In this document: one piece after another, positions 14,519 through 22,517 of the stretch
How the letters are laid out: each line of letters opens with the position of its first letter
How positions within the stretch are numbered: position 1 is the first letter of the stretch
NCBI GenBank assembly: GCA_013696395.1
Contig: JACCYQ010000007.1
Coordinates: 1-33,282 of the forward strand
Reading direction: 5' to 3'
Origin: Chitinophagaceae bacterium
GTDB lineage: Bacteria > Bacteroidota > Bacteroidia > Chitinophagales > Chitinophagaceae
DNA length: 33,282 nt
Program-made: the position numbers and the translations under genes
Notes under the pieces: model-generated
Told to the model about the DNA's origin: nothing
What the model saw: the letters and a program-made list of their open reading frames with translations, nothing else
Database searches by the model: none

Positions 14519-15463
14519 ATGGTACAGGCTTCAGAAAAAGTTCATTGCTTAATTATAGGTTCAGGACCTGCGGGTTACACTGCTGCAATTTATGCTGCAA
14601 GAGCAGATATGAAACCGGTATTATACCAGGGCATTCAACCGGGAGGACAATTGACTATAACTACGGAAGTTGAAAACTATCCTGGTTATGCAGATGGGAT
14701 ACAAGGACCGCAAATGATGATTGATTTTGAAAAACAAGCTGTTAGGATGGGGGCAGACATACAGTTCGGTCTTGCAACCAAGGTTGATTTTATGGAACAG
14801 CCATTGAAAGTATGGATCGATGATGAAAAATTAATTGAGGCTGATGCGGTAATCATTGCAACTGGTGCCTCTGCCAAATGGCTTGGTTTGGAAAGTGAAC
14901 AAAGATTAAATGGATATGGCGTTAGTGCTTGTGCTGTATGCGATGGCTTTTTCTTTAAGGGGAAAGAAGTGGCTATCGTTGGTGCTGGCGATACGGCTGC
15001 TGAAGAAGCTCTTTATCTTTCCAAATTATGTTCTACGGTTCATATGTTTATTCGCAAAAGCGAAATGAAAGCTTCAAAAATTATGCAGGAAAGAGTGTTC
15101 AAAACTCCCAATATTAAAATTTACTGGAACACAGAAACAATGGAGGTGTTGGGTGAAAAGAAAGTAAATGCTGTAAAAGTGAAGAATAATCAAACAGGCA
15201 GTGAACAGGAAATTCCGGTTAGTGGATTTTTCGTTGCGATTGGCCATGAACCCAATTCAGCTATTTTTAAGGGTTGGGTTGATATGGATGAAGCCGGCTA
15301 CCTGGTAACAATTCCCGGATCTACCAAAACAAATGTTGAAGGTGTTTTTGCTGCAGGTGATATACAGGACAAGATATACCGGCAAGCAGTAACCGCAGCA
15401 GGAAGCGGTTGTATGGCTGCACTCGATGCAGAAAGGTATCTTAGCGCTAAAGGGCATATTTAG
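14519..15463 (+). CDS. trxB: Thioredoxin-disulfide reductase
   Basis: A 314-aa low-molecular-weight TrxR. The FAD-binding motif GSGPAG is at residues 14-19, the redox-active disulfide CAVC at 138-141, the NADPH-binding motif GAGDTAAEEA at 155-164, and the second FAD contact VFAAGDIQD near 280-288. Length and order match E. coli TrxB (321 aa). It uses NADPH to reduce thioredoxin in the cytoplasm. It probably heads a two-gene transcript with folB, which begins 25 bases after its stop, and has its own -7 element. The thioredoxin gene itself is not in the window. Confidence 0.98.
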   Translation: MVQASEKVHCLIIGSGPAGYTAAIYAARADMKPVLYQGIQPGGQLTITTEVENYPGYADGIQGPQMMIDFEKQAVRMGADIQFGLATKVDFMEQPLKVWIDDEKLIEADAVIIATGASAKWLGLESEQRLNGYGVSACAVCDGFFFKGKEVAIVGAGDTAAEEALYLSKLCSTVHMFIRKSEMKASKIMQERVFKTPNIKIYWNTETMEVLGEKKVNAVKVKNNQTGSEQEIPVSGFFVAIGHEPNSAIFKGWVDMDEAGYLVTIPGSTKTNVEGVFAAGDIQDKIYRQAVTAAGSGCMAALDAERYLSAKGHI

Positions 15464-15487
15464 CATACGCAATTCAAAGTTTTTGTT

Positions 15488-15859
15488 ATGACCCATCATT
15501 CCCATCAATTAACTATTGAATTGAAACAGGTTCGATTATATGGCTATCACGGCTTGTATGAGAATGAATCATTTACCGGTAATGAATTTGAGATCGACCT
15601 TCATGTTCGCATTGAACCTACAGTAGCTGTTATTCGTAACATAGACGAATCAATTAGTTATGTAAACTTGTTTGAGCTGTTGAAAAAAAGAATGCAGCAA
15701 AGCGAGGCATTATTAGAAACATTGGCAATGGAAATAGCTAACTTGATTCATAAAGAATATACAGGCGTAAAAGAAGTAACGATCTCTATTACAAAGATCA
15801 CTCCGCCATTCGAGAATTTCTCAGGAAAAGTAGGTGTTACTTATCAGAAATCTTTTTAG
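15488..15859 (+). CDS. folB: Dihydroneopterin aldolase
   Basis: A 123-aa protein of the FolB (T-fold) family. Key parts are LYGYHGLYENE (about 18-27), which includes the conserved Gly-Tyr-His-Gly substrate loop; SYVNLFELL (57-65); LLETLAMEIA with catalytic-pocket Glu77; and VTISITKITPPFENFSGKVGV with conserved Lys103 and the Pro-Pro turn. It converts 7,8-dihydroneopterin to 6-hydroxymethyl-dihydropterin plus glycolaldehyde in folate synthesis. It follows trxB at 24 bases without an intervening terminator, so co-transcription is likely. It converges with the MATE gene; only 14 bases separate the two. Confidence 0.94.
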   Translation: MTHHSHQLTIELKQVRLYGYHGLYENESFTGNEFEIDLHVRIEPTVAVIRNIDESISYVNLFELLKKRMQQSEALLETLAMEIANLIHKEYTGVKEVTISITKITPPFENFSGKVGVTYQKSF

Positions 15860-15873
15860 TCTACATACATAAA

Positions 15874-17232
15874 TCAGATCACTTTCAGTTTCCATCTCCC
15901 GGTTCTCATATAAAGAAACGATAGAGCGAATAAGCTTAACCAGTATATCCACTCAGCCATCCAGCCATAGCTTACAGGCATTTTCCATTTCTCCATAATA
16001 AAGTAAACATATAGGCAATAAAAAATGATAGCCACTACTTCGATCAGTAAAGTGATCCGGCTGTTACCTGTACCAGTCACTGCATTCAACCAAACGGATG
16101 CAAATGTCATAAAGATCATGGCTATTGAAATTACCCGTACCACGGGTATCGCAGCATTTAAAAATTCCTGTGGTTGACCATAAACAGAGAGCAAAACCGA
16201 TGGAAATAAATTTAAAAGTACGGCTGCAGAAATTGATCCGATCAAACTTAATTTAATGATCTTATGTACCAGTTTAATGACTTCTGGTTGTCGTTGCTGC
16301 CCCATAACATTACTCACCATAGTATTTGCTGTGGCAGCAAAAGCCCAGATAAAAACACCGAAAAATCCAAAAACATTTCGCATCGTATTCGAAACCGCCA
16401 GGTCGTATGGATTTGACTGGTTTCTTTCAATCAAAATAAAAAAGAACTCCCAACTTATAATACTGATAGCATGTTGAAAGATCAATGGTGAAGACATCGA
16501 TAAAATGAGTTTCATCACTTTTTTATCCAGTCTGAATGTGGCAAATAATGAAAACCGTTTGCTGATACCTTTGAACAGGATCACCAGGTAAATAACCAGC
16601 ATGCCTATAAATTCTGCAATAACAGAAGCTATAGCGGCACCGTTAAAACCGAATGCTGGCAATCCCATTTTACCAAATATCAATGCATAATCAAGTATGA
16701 TATTAGTTCCTGTTTCTGCAATACTTCCGATCACCAGGTATCTGGCCTGGTTAGTTCCTACGAGTAATGCATTACGCATCTGAAAAATATAAAGAAAAGG
16801 TAAACCCCATATCCGGATCTTTAAAAATGATATGGACTGCTCGTATTTTTCAGGAGAACTGAGCGCATATTTTAATATGACAGGCGCTGCATAATAAGTC
16901 AGTAGAATACCTAACACCGCAATACCCATGGCGATATAAACACCCTGGTTAAAAAGCTTTCCAATTTCATTAATTCTCCCTTCACCTGCTCTTCTTGAAA
17001 TCAATGCCTGCAGTCCATTGTTCAAACCATAACCAATACCTGCGAAAATCAGGTAATATACTCCGGTGATGCTGGCCACTGCCAGGGCTTCCGTACTGTA
17101 ATGCCCCAGGAATATATTATTGGTTATAAAATTTAATTGAGGAACTAATATGGCAAGACTGATGGGTAAGGCGATCTTAAGAATCTGCCTGTTTGTGACC
17201 GTTAATTGGAGTGAATTTTTTTCGGATGCCAT
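15874..17232 (-). CDS. MATE family efflux transporter
   Basis: A 452-aa membrane protein with about twelve hydrophobic segments arranged as two similar bundles, the MATE fold. It starts MASEKNSLQLTVTNRQILKI followed by ALPISLAILVPQLNFITNNI, the conserved first helix with the IxLP motif, and has NGLQALISRRAGEGR, the loop after helix 2 that is a family hallmark. It exports drugs or metabolites in exchange for Na+ or H+; the substrate cannot be read from sequence. An exact -7 element lies 13 bases before the ATG, predicting a leader of about 8 nt. It is the only long minus-strand gene between 11 and 29 kb and has no co-directional neighbours. Confidence 0.95.
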   Translation of the reverse strand: MASEKNSLQLTVTNRQILKIALPISLAILVPQLNFITNNIFLGHYSTEALAVASITGVYYLIFAGIGYGLNNGLQALISRRAGEGRINEIGKLFNQGVYIAMGIAVLGILLTYYAAPVILKYALSSPEKYEQSISFLKIRIWGLPFLYIFQMRNALLVGTNQARYLVIGSIAETGTNIILDYALIFGKMGLPAFGFNGAAIASVIAEFIGMLVIYLVILFKGISKRFSLFATFRLDKKVMKLILSMSSPLIFQHAISIISWEFFFILIERNQSNPYDLAVSNTMRNVFGFFGVFIWAFAATANTMVSNVMGQQRQPEVIKLVHKIIKLSLIGSISAAVLLNLFPSVLLSVYGQPQEFLNAAIPVVRVISIAMIFMTFASVWLNAVTGTGNSRITLLIEVVAIIFYCLYVYFIMEKWKMPVSYGWMAEWIYWLSLFALSFLYMRTGRWKLKVI

Positions 17233-17244
17233 TGGTTAAGTCCG

Positions 17245-17252
17245 CAAACCTA
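17245..17252 (-). promoter_or_regulatory. Promoter -7 element of the MATE gene
   Basis: Minus-strand TAGGTTTG, an exact TAnnTTTG, 13 bases from the ATG at 17230-17232. Confidence 0.6.
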
Positions 17253-17334
17253 CAATTTAAATGCTTGCAGAAACCAATGGATAGGACACATGCTTCGATA
17301 AAAAAAATTACATTGCAGCGTTAAAAAATAGTTT

Positions 17335-18168
17335 GTGAATCAATTATTAAATATTCAACCAGGTGCTCAGGCAGATGCGGCTCAATCAGTTTTATTGATG
17401 GAGGCGGGTCTGCAACATGTTTTCTTCGGCATAATGAGTATGGGCAACAAAGAAATTCAACAGGCTTCGTTTTATTCCTGTAATCAGCAAGAGGAGGATG
17501 TTATACTTCACCAGGTATTTGAAAAACATCCGGAGTTAAAAGCTTCTTTTTACCAGGTAATAATTGGTTTTCAATTTGCGCAAAATGTTTTGATCCCTGA
17601 CAAATTTTACCAGGAACAATCTACGCATGCTTTATTAGAAGTTTTACATGGCCACTCAAATAATAATAAAGTGATCAGTGAACAAGTAGAAGGGTTTGGT
17701 TTTTACAATGCATATCAGGCACCGCAACATATTTATAATTGGATGAACCGGCATTACAGTCATGCAAAATATTTGCATGGATATACCGCTGGCATTCGCA
17801 ACATCCACTTCTCACCGGATGAAACGCCTCAATTGATCGTTGATTTTAAACCTTCGCAAATTACAGTGTATGCATTAAAGCATAATCAATTGCAACTGGT
17901 GCAAATGTTTCCATATGAGTCACCCTCGGATGTTGTTTATTACCTGGCAAGAATTTGCTTCCAGTTGGGTATTCTGCAGCAGGAAGTGAAAATAATTATT
18001 GAAGGTTTAATTGATGAATCATCGGCAGCTTACGCAAATCTGCATAAATATTTCACGAATGTACAATTTAGCCAGGTACCAGACCAGGTGCGTTTTGCAG
18101 ATAATTTTAATGAACACCCGGCACACTTTTTTTCATCCATATACAAATTGGCTGCATGCGTATCATAA
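17335..18168 (+). CDS. DUF3822 family protein, GTG start
   Basis: A 277-aa cytoplasmic protein of the DUF3822 family, which is found mainly in Bacteroidota next to rsmD; its fold has been related to the actin/ribonuclease-H-like ATPases, but no function is established. Recognisable parts are the opening LLNIQPGAQADAAQSVLLME, the strand-rich middle ending GIRNIHFSPDE, then LIVDFKPSQITVYALKHNQL and the C-terminal VKIIIEGLIDESSAAY. The start is GTG at 17335: an in-frame TAG at 17329-17331 excludes anything earlier, and the next ATG (17398) would remove family-typical residues. It overlaps rsmD by 13 bases and heads a tightly packed run of genes to 23483. Confidence 0.82.
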   Translation: MNQLLNIQPGAQADAAQSVLLMEAGLQHVFFGIMSMGNKEIQQASFYSCNQQEEDVILHQVFEKHPELKASFYQVIIGFQFAQNVLIPDKFYQEQSTHALLEVLHGHSNNNKVISEQVEGFGFYNAYQAPQHIYNWMNRHYSHAKYLHGYTAGIRNIHFSPDETPQLIVDFKPSQITVYALKHNQLQLVQMFPYESPSDVVYYLARICFQLGILQQEVKIIIEGLIDESSAAYANLHKYFTNVQFSQVPDQVRFADNFNEHPAHFFSSIYKLAACVS

Positions 18169-18695
18169 GTGGTTCACTGGGTGGAAGAAAAGTAAAACCG
18201 CCTGCTAAAATGCCCCACACCAGGCCTACAACAGATATTGCCAAAGAAGCACTCTTTAATATTTTACAAAACAATATTGATTTTGAAGATTTGAAAACAT
18301 TGGATTTGTTTGGGGGCACTGGAAGTATAAGTTATGAATTGGCTTCACGGGGCGCAAAAGATTTGACTGTGGTTGAAAAAGATGAAAAGATGTACAATTT
18401 TATTAAATCAACCGCAGCTGAATTTAAAATTCCAAATTTCAATGTGGTGAAAATGGATGTATTCAGGTTTATTGAACAATGCGATGAAAAATTTGATTTC
18501 ATATTTGCGGGTCCTCCTTATGCATTAACTACCATCGATGATTTGCCCGTTAAAATTTTTGAAAAAAAGTTATTAATAAAAGATGGATGGTTTGTGCTTG
18601 AACATACTCCCCGCAATAACTATAAAGGGCAACCGCATTTTCATGAGGAAAGAACATATGGTACTACTGTATTTTCCATTTTTATTGAATCCTGA
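18156..18695 (+). CDS. rsmD: 16S rRNA (guanine966-N2)-methyltransferase RsmD
   Basis: A 179-aa class I SAM-dependent methyltransferase. It opens MRIISGSLGGRKVKPPAKMP followed by HTRPTTDIAKEALFNIL, diagnostic for RsmD; SAM motif I is LDLFGGTGSISYEL (about 49-62), and the acidic ribose-binding Glu is in VVEKD (about 72-76). The catalytic motif IV, normally D/N-P-P-Y, is here FAGPPY (Gly119-Pro-Pro-Tyr122), an unusual substitution due to GGT in place of GAT. The C-terminus has GWFVLEHTP, typical of the family. It methylates G966 (E. coli numbering) of 16S rRNA. The start overlaps the end of the DUF3822 gene by 13 bases, indicating translational linkage. Confidence 0.93.
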   Translation: MRIISGSLGGRKVKPPAKMPHTRPTTDIAKEALFNILQNNIDFEDLKTLDLFGGTGSISYELASRGAKDLTVVEKDEKMYNFIKSTAAEFKIPNFNVVKMDVFRFIEQCDEKFDFIFAGPPYALTTIDDLPVKIFEKKLLIKDGWFVLEHTPRNNYKGQPHFHEERTYGTTVFSIFIES

Positions 18696-18712
18696 TCATT
18701 TAAATCGAATGC

Positions 18713-19282
18713 ATGAAGAAAACGGAAGCAAGGTCATTATTTAAACAACAGCGATCGGAATTGGCGGAACAGGAAATGGATAAGTTAAACGATTTAATGT
18801 TGATCCAGTTTCAAAGTTGCGATCTGCCTTTTGTTGATTGTCTTTTTAGTTATTGGCCCATACAGGAGAATAACGAACCGGCTACACATCTCTTTACTGA
18901 ATTTCTACGGTTCAGAAATCCGGGTATGCAGGTGCTTTACCCAAAATCTGATTTCGAAAAAAATGCCATGCATGCTGTGGTAACGGATATAGATACTCCT
19001 TTTGAAAAACATGAATACAATATTTATGAACCTGCCAGCGACCAGGTGGTTGACCCAAAAACGATCGATCTTGTTTTTGTTCCACTGATTATATGCGATC
19101 ATCGGGGTTACAGGGTAGGATATGGTAAAGGATTTTATGACAGGTATCTTGCCCAATGCCGTGCAGATTGTATAAAGATTGGTTGTTCATTTTTTGAGCC
19201 CATTCCCATGCTGGAAGATGCCAACGAATTTGATGTACCTTTAGACCTTTGTATTACACCCCAAAACGTGTATGTTTTTTAA
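18713..19282 (+). CDS. 5-formyltetrahydrofolate cyclo-ligase
   Basis: A 189-aa protein of the YgfA/MTHFS family. The basic N-terminus (MKKTEARSLFKQQRSEL) supplies ATP-binding residues, FSYWPIQENNEP forms the folate-binding region, and the hallmark RGYRVGYGKGFYDRYL lies at about 131-146 and is followed by PLDLCITP near the end. The enzyme turns 5-formyl-THF into 5,10-methenyl-THF with ATP, salvaging the storage folate. It starts 17 bases after rsmD and overlaps lpxK by 11 bases, so it sits inside the packed operon. It shares a folate theme with folB but is not in the same transcript. Confidence 0.94.
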   Translation: MKKTEARSLFKQQRSELAEQEMDKLNDLMLIQFQSCDLPFVDCLFSYWPIQENNEPATHLFTEFLRFRNPGMQVLYPKSDFEKNAMHAVVTDIDTPFEKHEYNIYEPASDQVVDPKTIDLVFVPLIICDHRGYRVGYGKGFYDRYLAQCRADCIKIGCSFFEPIPMLEDANEFDVPLDLCITPQNVYVF

Positions 19283-20405
19283 CGGCTTCCTTAAATCATT
19301 TCGCATTTTGTTAATACCATTCTCTATTTTTTATTGGGTGGCCATATGGGTGCGCAACAAACTTTATGATGCTGGTTTATTTAAATCGGTAAGTTTTAAT
19401 CTGCCATTAATTAATGTAGGCAACTTGTCAATAGGTGGGACCGGGAAATCTCCTATGATTGAATATCTCACCCGTTTACTTCAAAATGAAAGAAAAATAA
19501 GTATTCTGAGTCGGGGTTATAAAAGAAAAACGAAAGGTTATAACCTTGCCAATGAACATTCAACCGCACTTGAAATTGGCGATGAGCCTTTGCAATTTCA
19601 TAAAAAATTTCCCGGAGTGGCGGTGGCTGTTGGCGAAGAAAGGATTGCGGCTATTCCCCAGCTTTTGCAGGACAGGCCAAATACTGATGTGATTTTATTG
19701 GATGATGCTTTTCAACATCGTTCTATTAAAGCTGGTTTGAATATTTTATTAACCGATTGCAGCAACTTATTCACCCGGGACTTTTATTTACCGGCAGGTG
19801 ATCTCAGGGATCTAAAAGAAAGCTATAAAAGAGCGGACATCATCGTAGTAACAAAATGTCGCTTTGATCTTTTTCAAAAAACAAAAGAAGAAACCATCAA
19901 AGAAATCGATCCGCTGCCACACCAGCATATTTTTTTCACCACTATCGAATTTGGGCTGCCATACCATATCCTATCTTATCACCAGCATAAGGTTATAAAC
20001 GAACAAACAGAAGTGTTGCTGGTAACTGGAATTGCCAATCCTGAGCCTCTAAAAAACTATCTTGACGAACAGTGCGACCTTTACAATATGATCACATACC
20101 GGGATCACCATATTTTTACTATAGATGACTGGAAAGATATCGGCAAACGTTTTGCATCAATGGAATCGCAGGATAAGATCATTCTTACAACGGAAAAGGA
20201 TGCCATGCGTTTAATAAAATTTGAAAGCAAAGCGGTGGAATTGCCTTTATTTGTAATTCCAATTGAACATCGGTTTTTGTTTAATGAAGGTTCAGAGTTT
20301 GATCATTTGGTGATTAAATTCATACAACAGTTTAATCCTGGATCTGAGGCTGCCAACATGCGGCAACCATTCATGAATGCGGTTGATCATCAAAAAGAAA
20401 ATTAG
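19272..20405 (+). CDS. lpxK: Tetraacyldisaccharide 4'-kinase
   Basis: A 377-aa LpxK. A single N-terminal membrane anchor (about 9-28, ILLIPFSIFYWVAIWVRN) is followed by VGNLSIGGTGKSP, the Walker A/P-loop at about 54-61, LSRGYKRKTKGY, the GDEPLQFHKKFP region, and DVILLDDAFQHRSIKAGLNI, the conserved catalytic Asp-Asp-x-x-Gln-His segment. YRDHHIFTIDDW and LTTEKDAMRL lie in the C-terminal part. It phosphorylates the lipid A disaccharide at the inner membrane, showing that the organism makes lipid A. It overlaps the cyclo-ligase gene by 11 bases and ends one base before the preferred rnr start. Confidence 0.96.
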   Translation: MFFNGFLKSFRILLIPFSIFYWVAIWVRNKLYDAGLFKSVSFNLPLINVGNLSIGGTGKSPMIEYLTRLLQNERKISILSRGYKRKTKGYNLANEHSTALEIGDEPLQFHKKFPGVAVAVGEERIAAIPQLLQDRPNTDVILLDDAFQHRSIKAGLNILLTDCSNLFTRDFYLPAGDLRDLKESYKRADIIVVTKCRFDLFQKTKEETIKEIDPLPHQHIFFTTIEFGLPYHILSYHQHKVINEQTEVLLVTGIANPEPLKNYLDEQCDLYNMITYRDHHIFTIDDWKDIGKRFASMESQDKIILTTEKDAMRLIKFESKAVELPLFVIPIEHRFLFNEGSEFDHLVIKFIQQFNPGSEAANMRQPFMNAVDHQKEN

Positions 20406-20406
20406 T

Positions 20407-22515
20407 ATGGGACGAAAAAACGACAAAGAGAAAAAAAATAAAAGATCGGCAAAAGAAGTAACCATCAAAGGTGTATTGGATATTACACGTGCGGGTATGG
20501 GATATGTTGTAGTTGAAAATGTGGAATCGGATATTATGGTAAAACCAGGCGATTTCAATACTGCTCTTCATGGTGATACCGTGCGGGTTAAAATCAAAGA
20601 CGGACAAACTGGTAAAAGAATGCAGGGTGTGATAACGGAGGTGGTTAAACGAAAACAAAACGAGTTTATCGGACGGCTTGAAGAAAATAAAAACTTCGCT
20701 TTTTTTATTCCTGAAATGGAAAAACCCATGCCCGATGTATATATTTCTCAAAAAAATTTCAATGGAGCAAAAGATGGCGATCGGGTAGTGGTTCGTTTAT
20801 TGGAATGGGAAAAAGCAGGTAAACGTCCTGAAGGTGAAGTGATATCTGTTCTTGATCCGGAAGATCAGAATGACATGGTGATGAAGGAAATCCTTTTGCA
20901 GAATGGCTTTCCATTAATTTTTCCCGATAATGTGCAGGAAGAGGCTGCAAGGCTCCCGGAGACTATAGGTCAAAAGGAAATTGATAGCAGGCGGGATTTC
21001 AGGAACGAACTTACTTTAACGATAGATCCATTCGATGCAAAAGATTTTGACGATGCATTATCCATTAAAATATTACCCAACGGTCATTATGAAATTGGTG
21101 TTCACATTGCTGATGTAAGTCATTACGTTTTAGCGGGGACTGAATTGGATAACGAAGCCTATGAAAGAGCAACATCTGTTTATTTGCCCGACAGGGTTAA
21201 TCCAATGTTACCAGAACATATTTCAAATGTTTTATGTTCACTTCGTCCCAAAGAAGATAAACTAACTTTTTCTGCGGTATTTGAAATGGACGCGGAAGGA
21301 AAAGTGTATAAACATTGGTTAGGTCGAACGATCATCCATTCCAATCATCGTTTTACATACGAAGAGGTGCAGGAGATCATTGAAACAGGTGAAGGATTAT
21401 ACAGGGATGAAGTGATCCTCTTTAATAATATCGCTAAAAAATTAAGAGCTCAGCGATTTACAAAAGGAGCCATTAATTTTTCATCAACTGAAGTTCGGTT
21501 TAAGCTGGATGAAAAAGGAAAACCCATTGGAATTGTTGTAAAGGAAAGTAAAGAATCGCACCAGCTTATTGAAGAATTTATGTTGCTGGCCAATCGTTTT
21601 GTTGCACAACATTTTTCAAAAATTATCGTGAATGAAAAACCCTTACCGGCACCTTACCGAGTGCATGATAATCCAGATGAAGAAAAGTTGTTACCCTTTG
21701 TAGCATTTGCACGGAAATTCGGACATAAGTTCGACACCTCTTCACCTGAATCTATCACAACTTCTTTTAACCAGATGTTGAGTGAGGTGAAAGGTAAGCC
21801 CGAGCAGCATGTGCTGGAACAATTGGGTATTCGCACCATGGCCAAGGCTGTTTACACAACTGAGAATATTGGTCACTTCGGTTTGGGATTTGAGAACTAC
21901 TGTCATTTCACCTCACCCATTCGTCGTTATCCCGATGTGATGGTTCATCGTTTATTACAACAAACGCTGGATAAGCAGTATTTGATTGATAAAAAAATGG
22001 AAGCCAAATGCAGGCATTGCAGTGAAAGAGAAAGAGCCGCCATGGAAAGTGAAAGATCCGCATCGAAATACAAGCAGGTTGAATACATGAAGAACTTTTT
22101 GGGTGAAGAATTTGAAGGAGTGATCAGTGGCGTTACTTCATTTGGTTTTTTTGTTGAAACGGTTTTGCATAAATGCGAAGGGTTAGTAAGTATTGCCAGC
22201 TTATCTCATTATGATGATTTCAGGCATGTGGAAAGCGAGTATGCATTGGCGGGGTTACGAAGTGGTAAACAATTCCGCATGGGTGATAAAGTGAGTATTA
22301 AAGTGGTGGCGGCAAACTTGATAAAACGCCAGCTTGATTATGAATGGGTGGTTGCAACCAGTATGAAAGAAGAACATGAAATGAATATGTCAACACAGGA
22401 AAGGCAAAAGACTACGCAACAAAAAAAGAAATCTGCAAAGACTTCTAAAGCGGTAAAAAAGAATGGTCAATCCGGTAATGGAAAAACCGGGAAGAAAAAC
22501 GGAAATAATAAATAA
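20407..22515 (+). CDS. rnr: Ribonuclease R (RNB-family 3'-5' exoribonuclease)
   Basis: A 702-aa protein from ATG 20407, directly after the lpxK stop; an in-frame ATG at 20377 would give ten more residues overlapping lpxK. Domain order: basic N-terminal segment, two cold-shock/OB domains (about 15-150, including GVLDITRAGMGYVVVEN), the RNB catalytic domain with IDPFDAKDFDDAL (Asp cluster from about residue 207, Mg2+ site) and HFTSPIRRYPDVMVHRLL, then an S1 domain (EEFEGVISGVTSFGFFVETV) and a Lys-rich, low-complexity tail of about 45 residues. It degrades structured RNA processively. The position in an operon with rsmD, lpxK and folate genes suggests housekeeping co-expression only. Confidence 0.96.
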   Translation: MGRKNDKEKKNKRSAKEVTIKGVLDITRAGMGYVVVENVESDIMVKPGDFNTALHGDTVRVKIKDGQTGKRMQGVITEVVKRKQNEFIGRLEENKNFAFFIPEMEKPMPDVYISQKNFNGAKDGDRVVVRLLEWEKAGKRPEGEVISVLDPEDQNDMVMKEILLQNGFPLIFPDNVQEEAARLPETIGQKEIDSRRDFRNELTLTIDPFDAKDFDDALSIKILPNGHYEIGVHIADVSHYVLAGTELDNEAYERATSVYLPDRVNPMLPEHISNVLCSLRPKEDKLTFSAVFEMDAEGKVYKHWLGRTIIHSNHRFTYEEVQEIIETGEGLYRDEVILFNNIAKKLRAQRFTKGAINFSSTEVRFKLDEKGKPIGIVVKESKESHQLIEEFMLLANRFVAQHFSKIIVNEKPLPAPYRVHDNPDEEKLLPFVAFARKFGHKFDTSSPESITTSFNQMLSEVKGKPEQHVLEQLGIRTMAKAVYTTENIGHFGLGFENYCHFTSPIRRYPDVMVHRLLQQTLDKQYLIDKKMEAKCRHCSERERAAMESERSASKYKQVEYMKNFLGEEFEGVISGVTSFGFFVETVLHKCEGLVSIASLSHYDDFRHVESEYALAGLRSGKQFRMGDKVSIKVVAANLIKRQLDYEWVVATSMKEEHEMNMSTQERQKTTQQKKKSAKTSKAVKKNGQSGNGKTGKKNGNNK

Positions 22516-22517
22516 TC

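Noticed and set aside
17329-17335. TAGTTTG as a -7 element for the DUF3822 gene
   Set aside because: It has only one base between TA and TTTG-like parts, and would place the start of transcription after the GTG codon.
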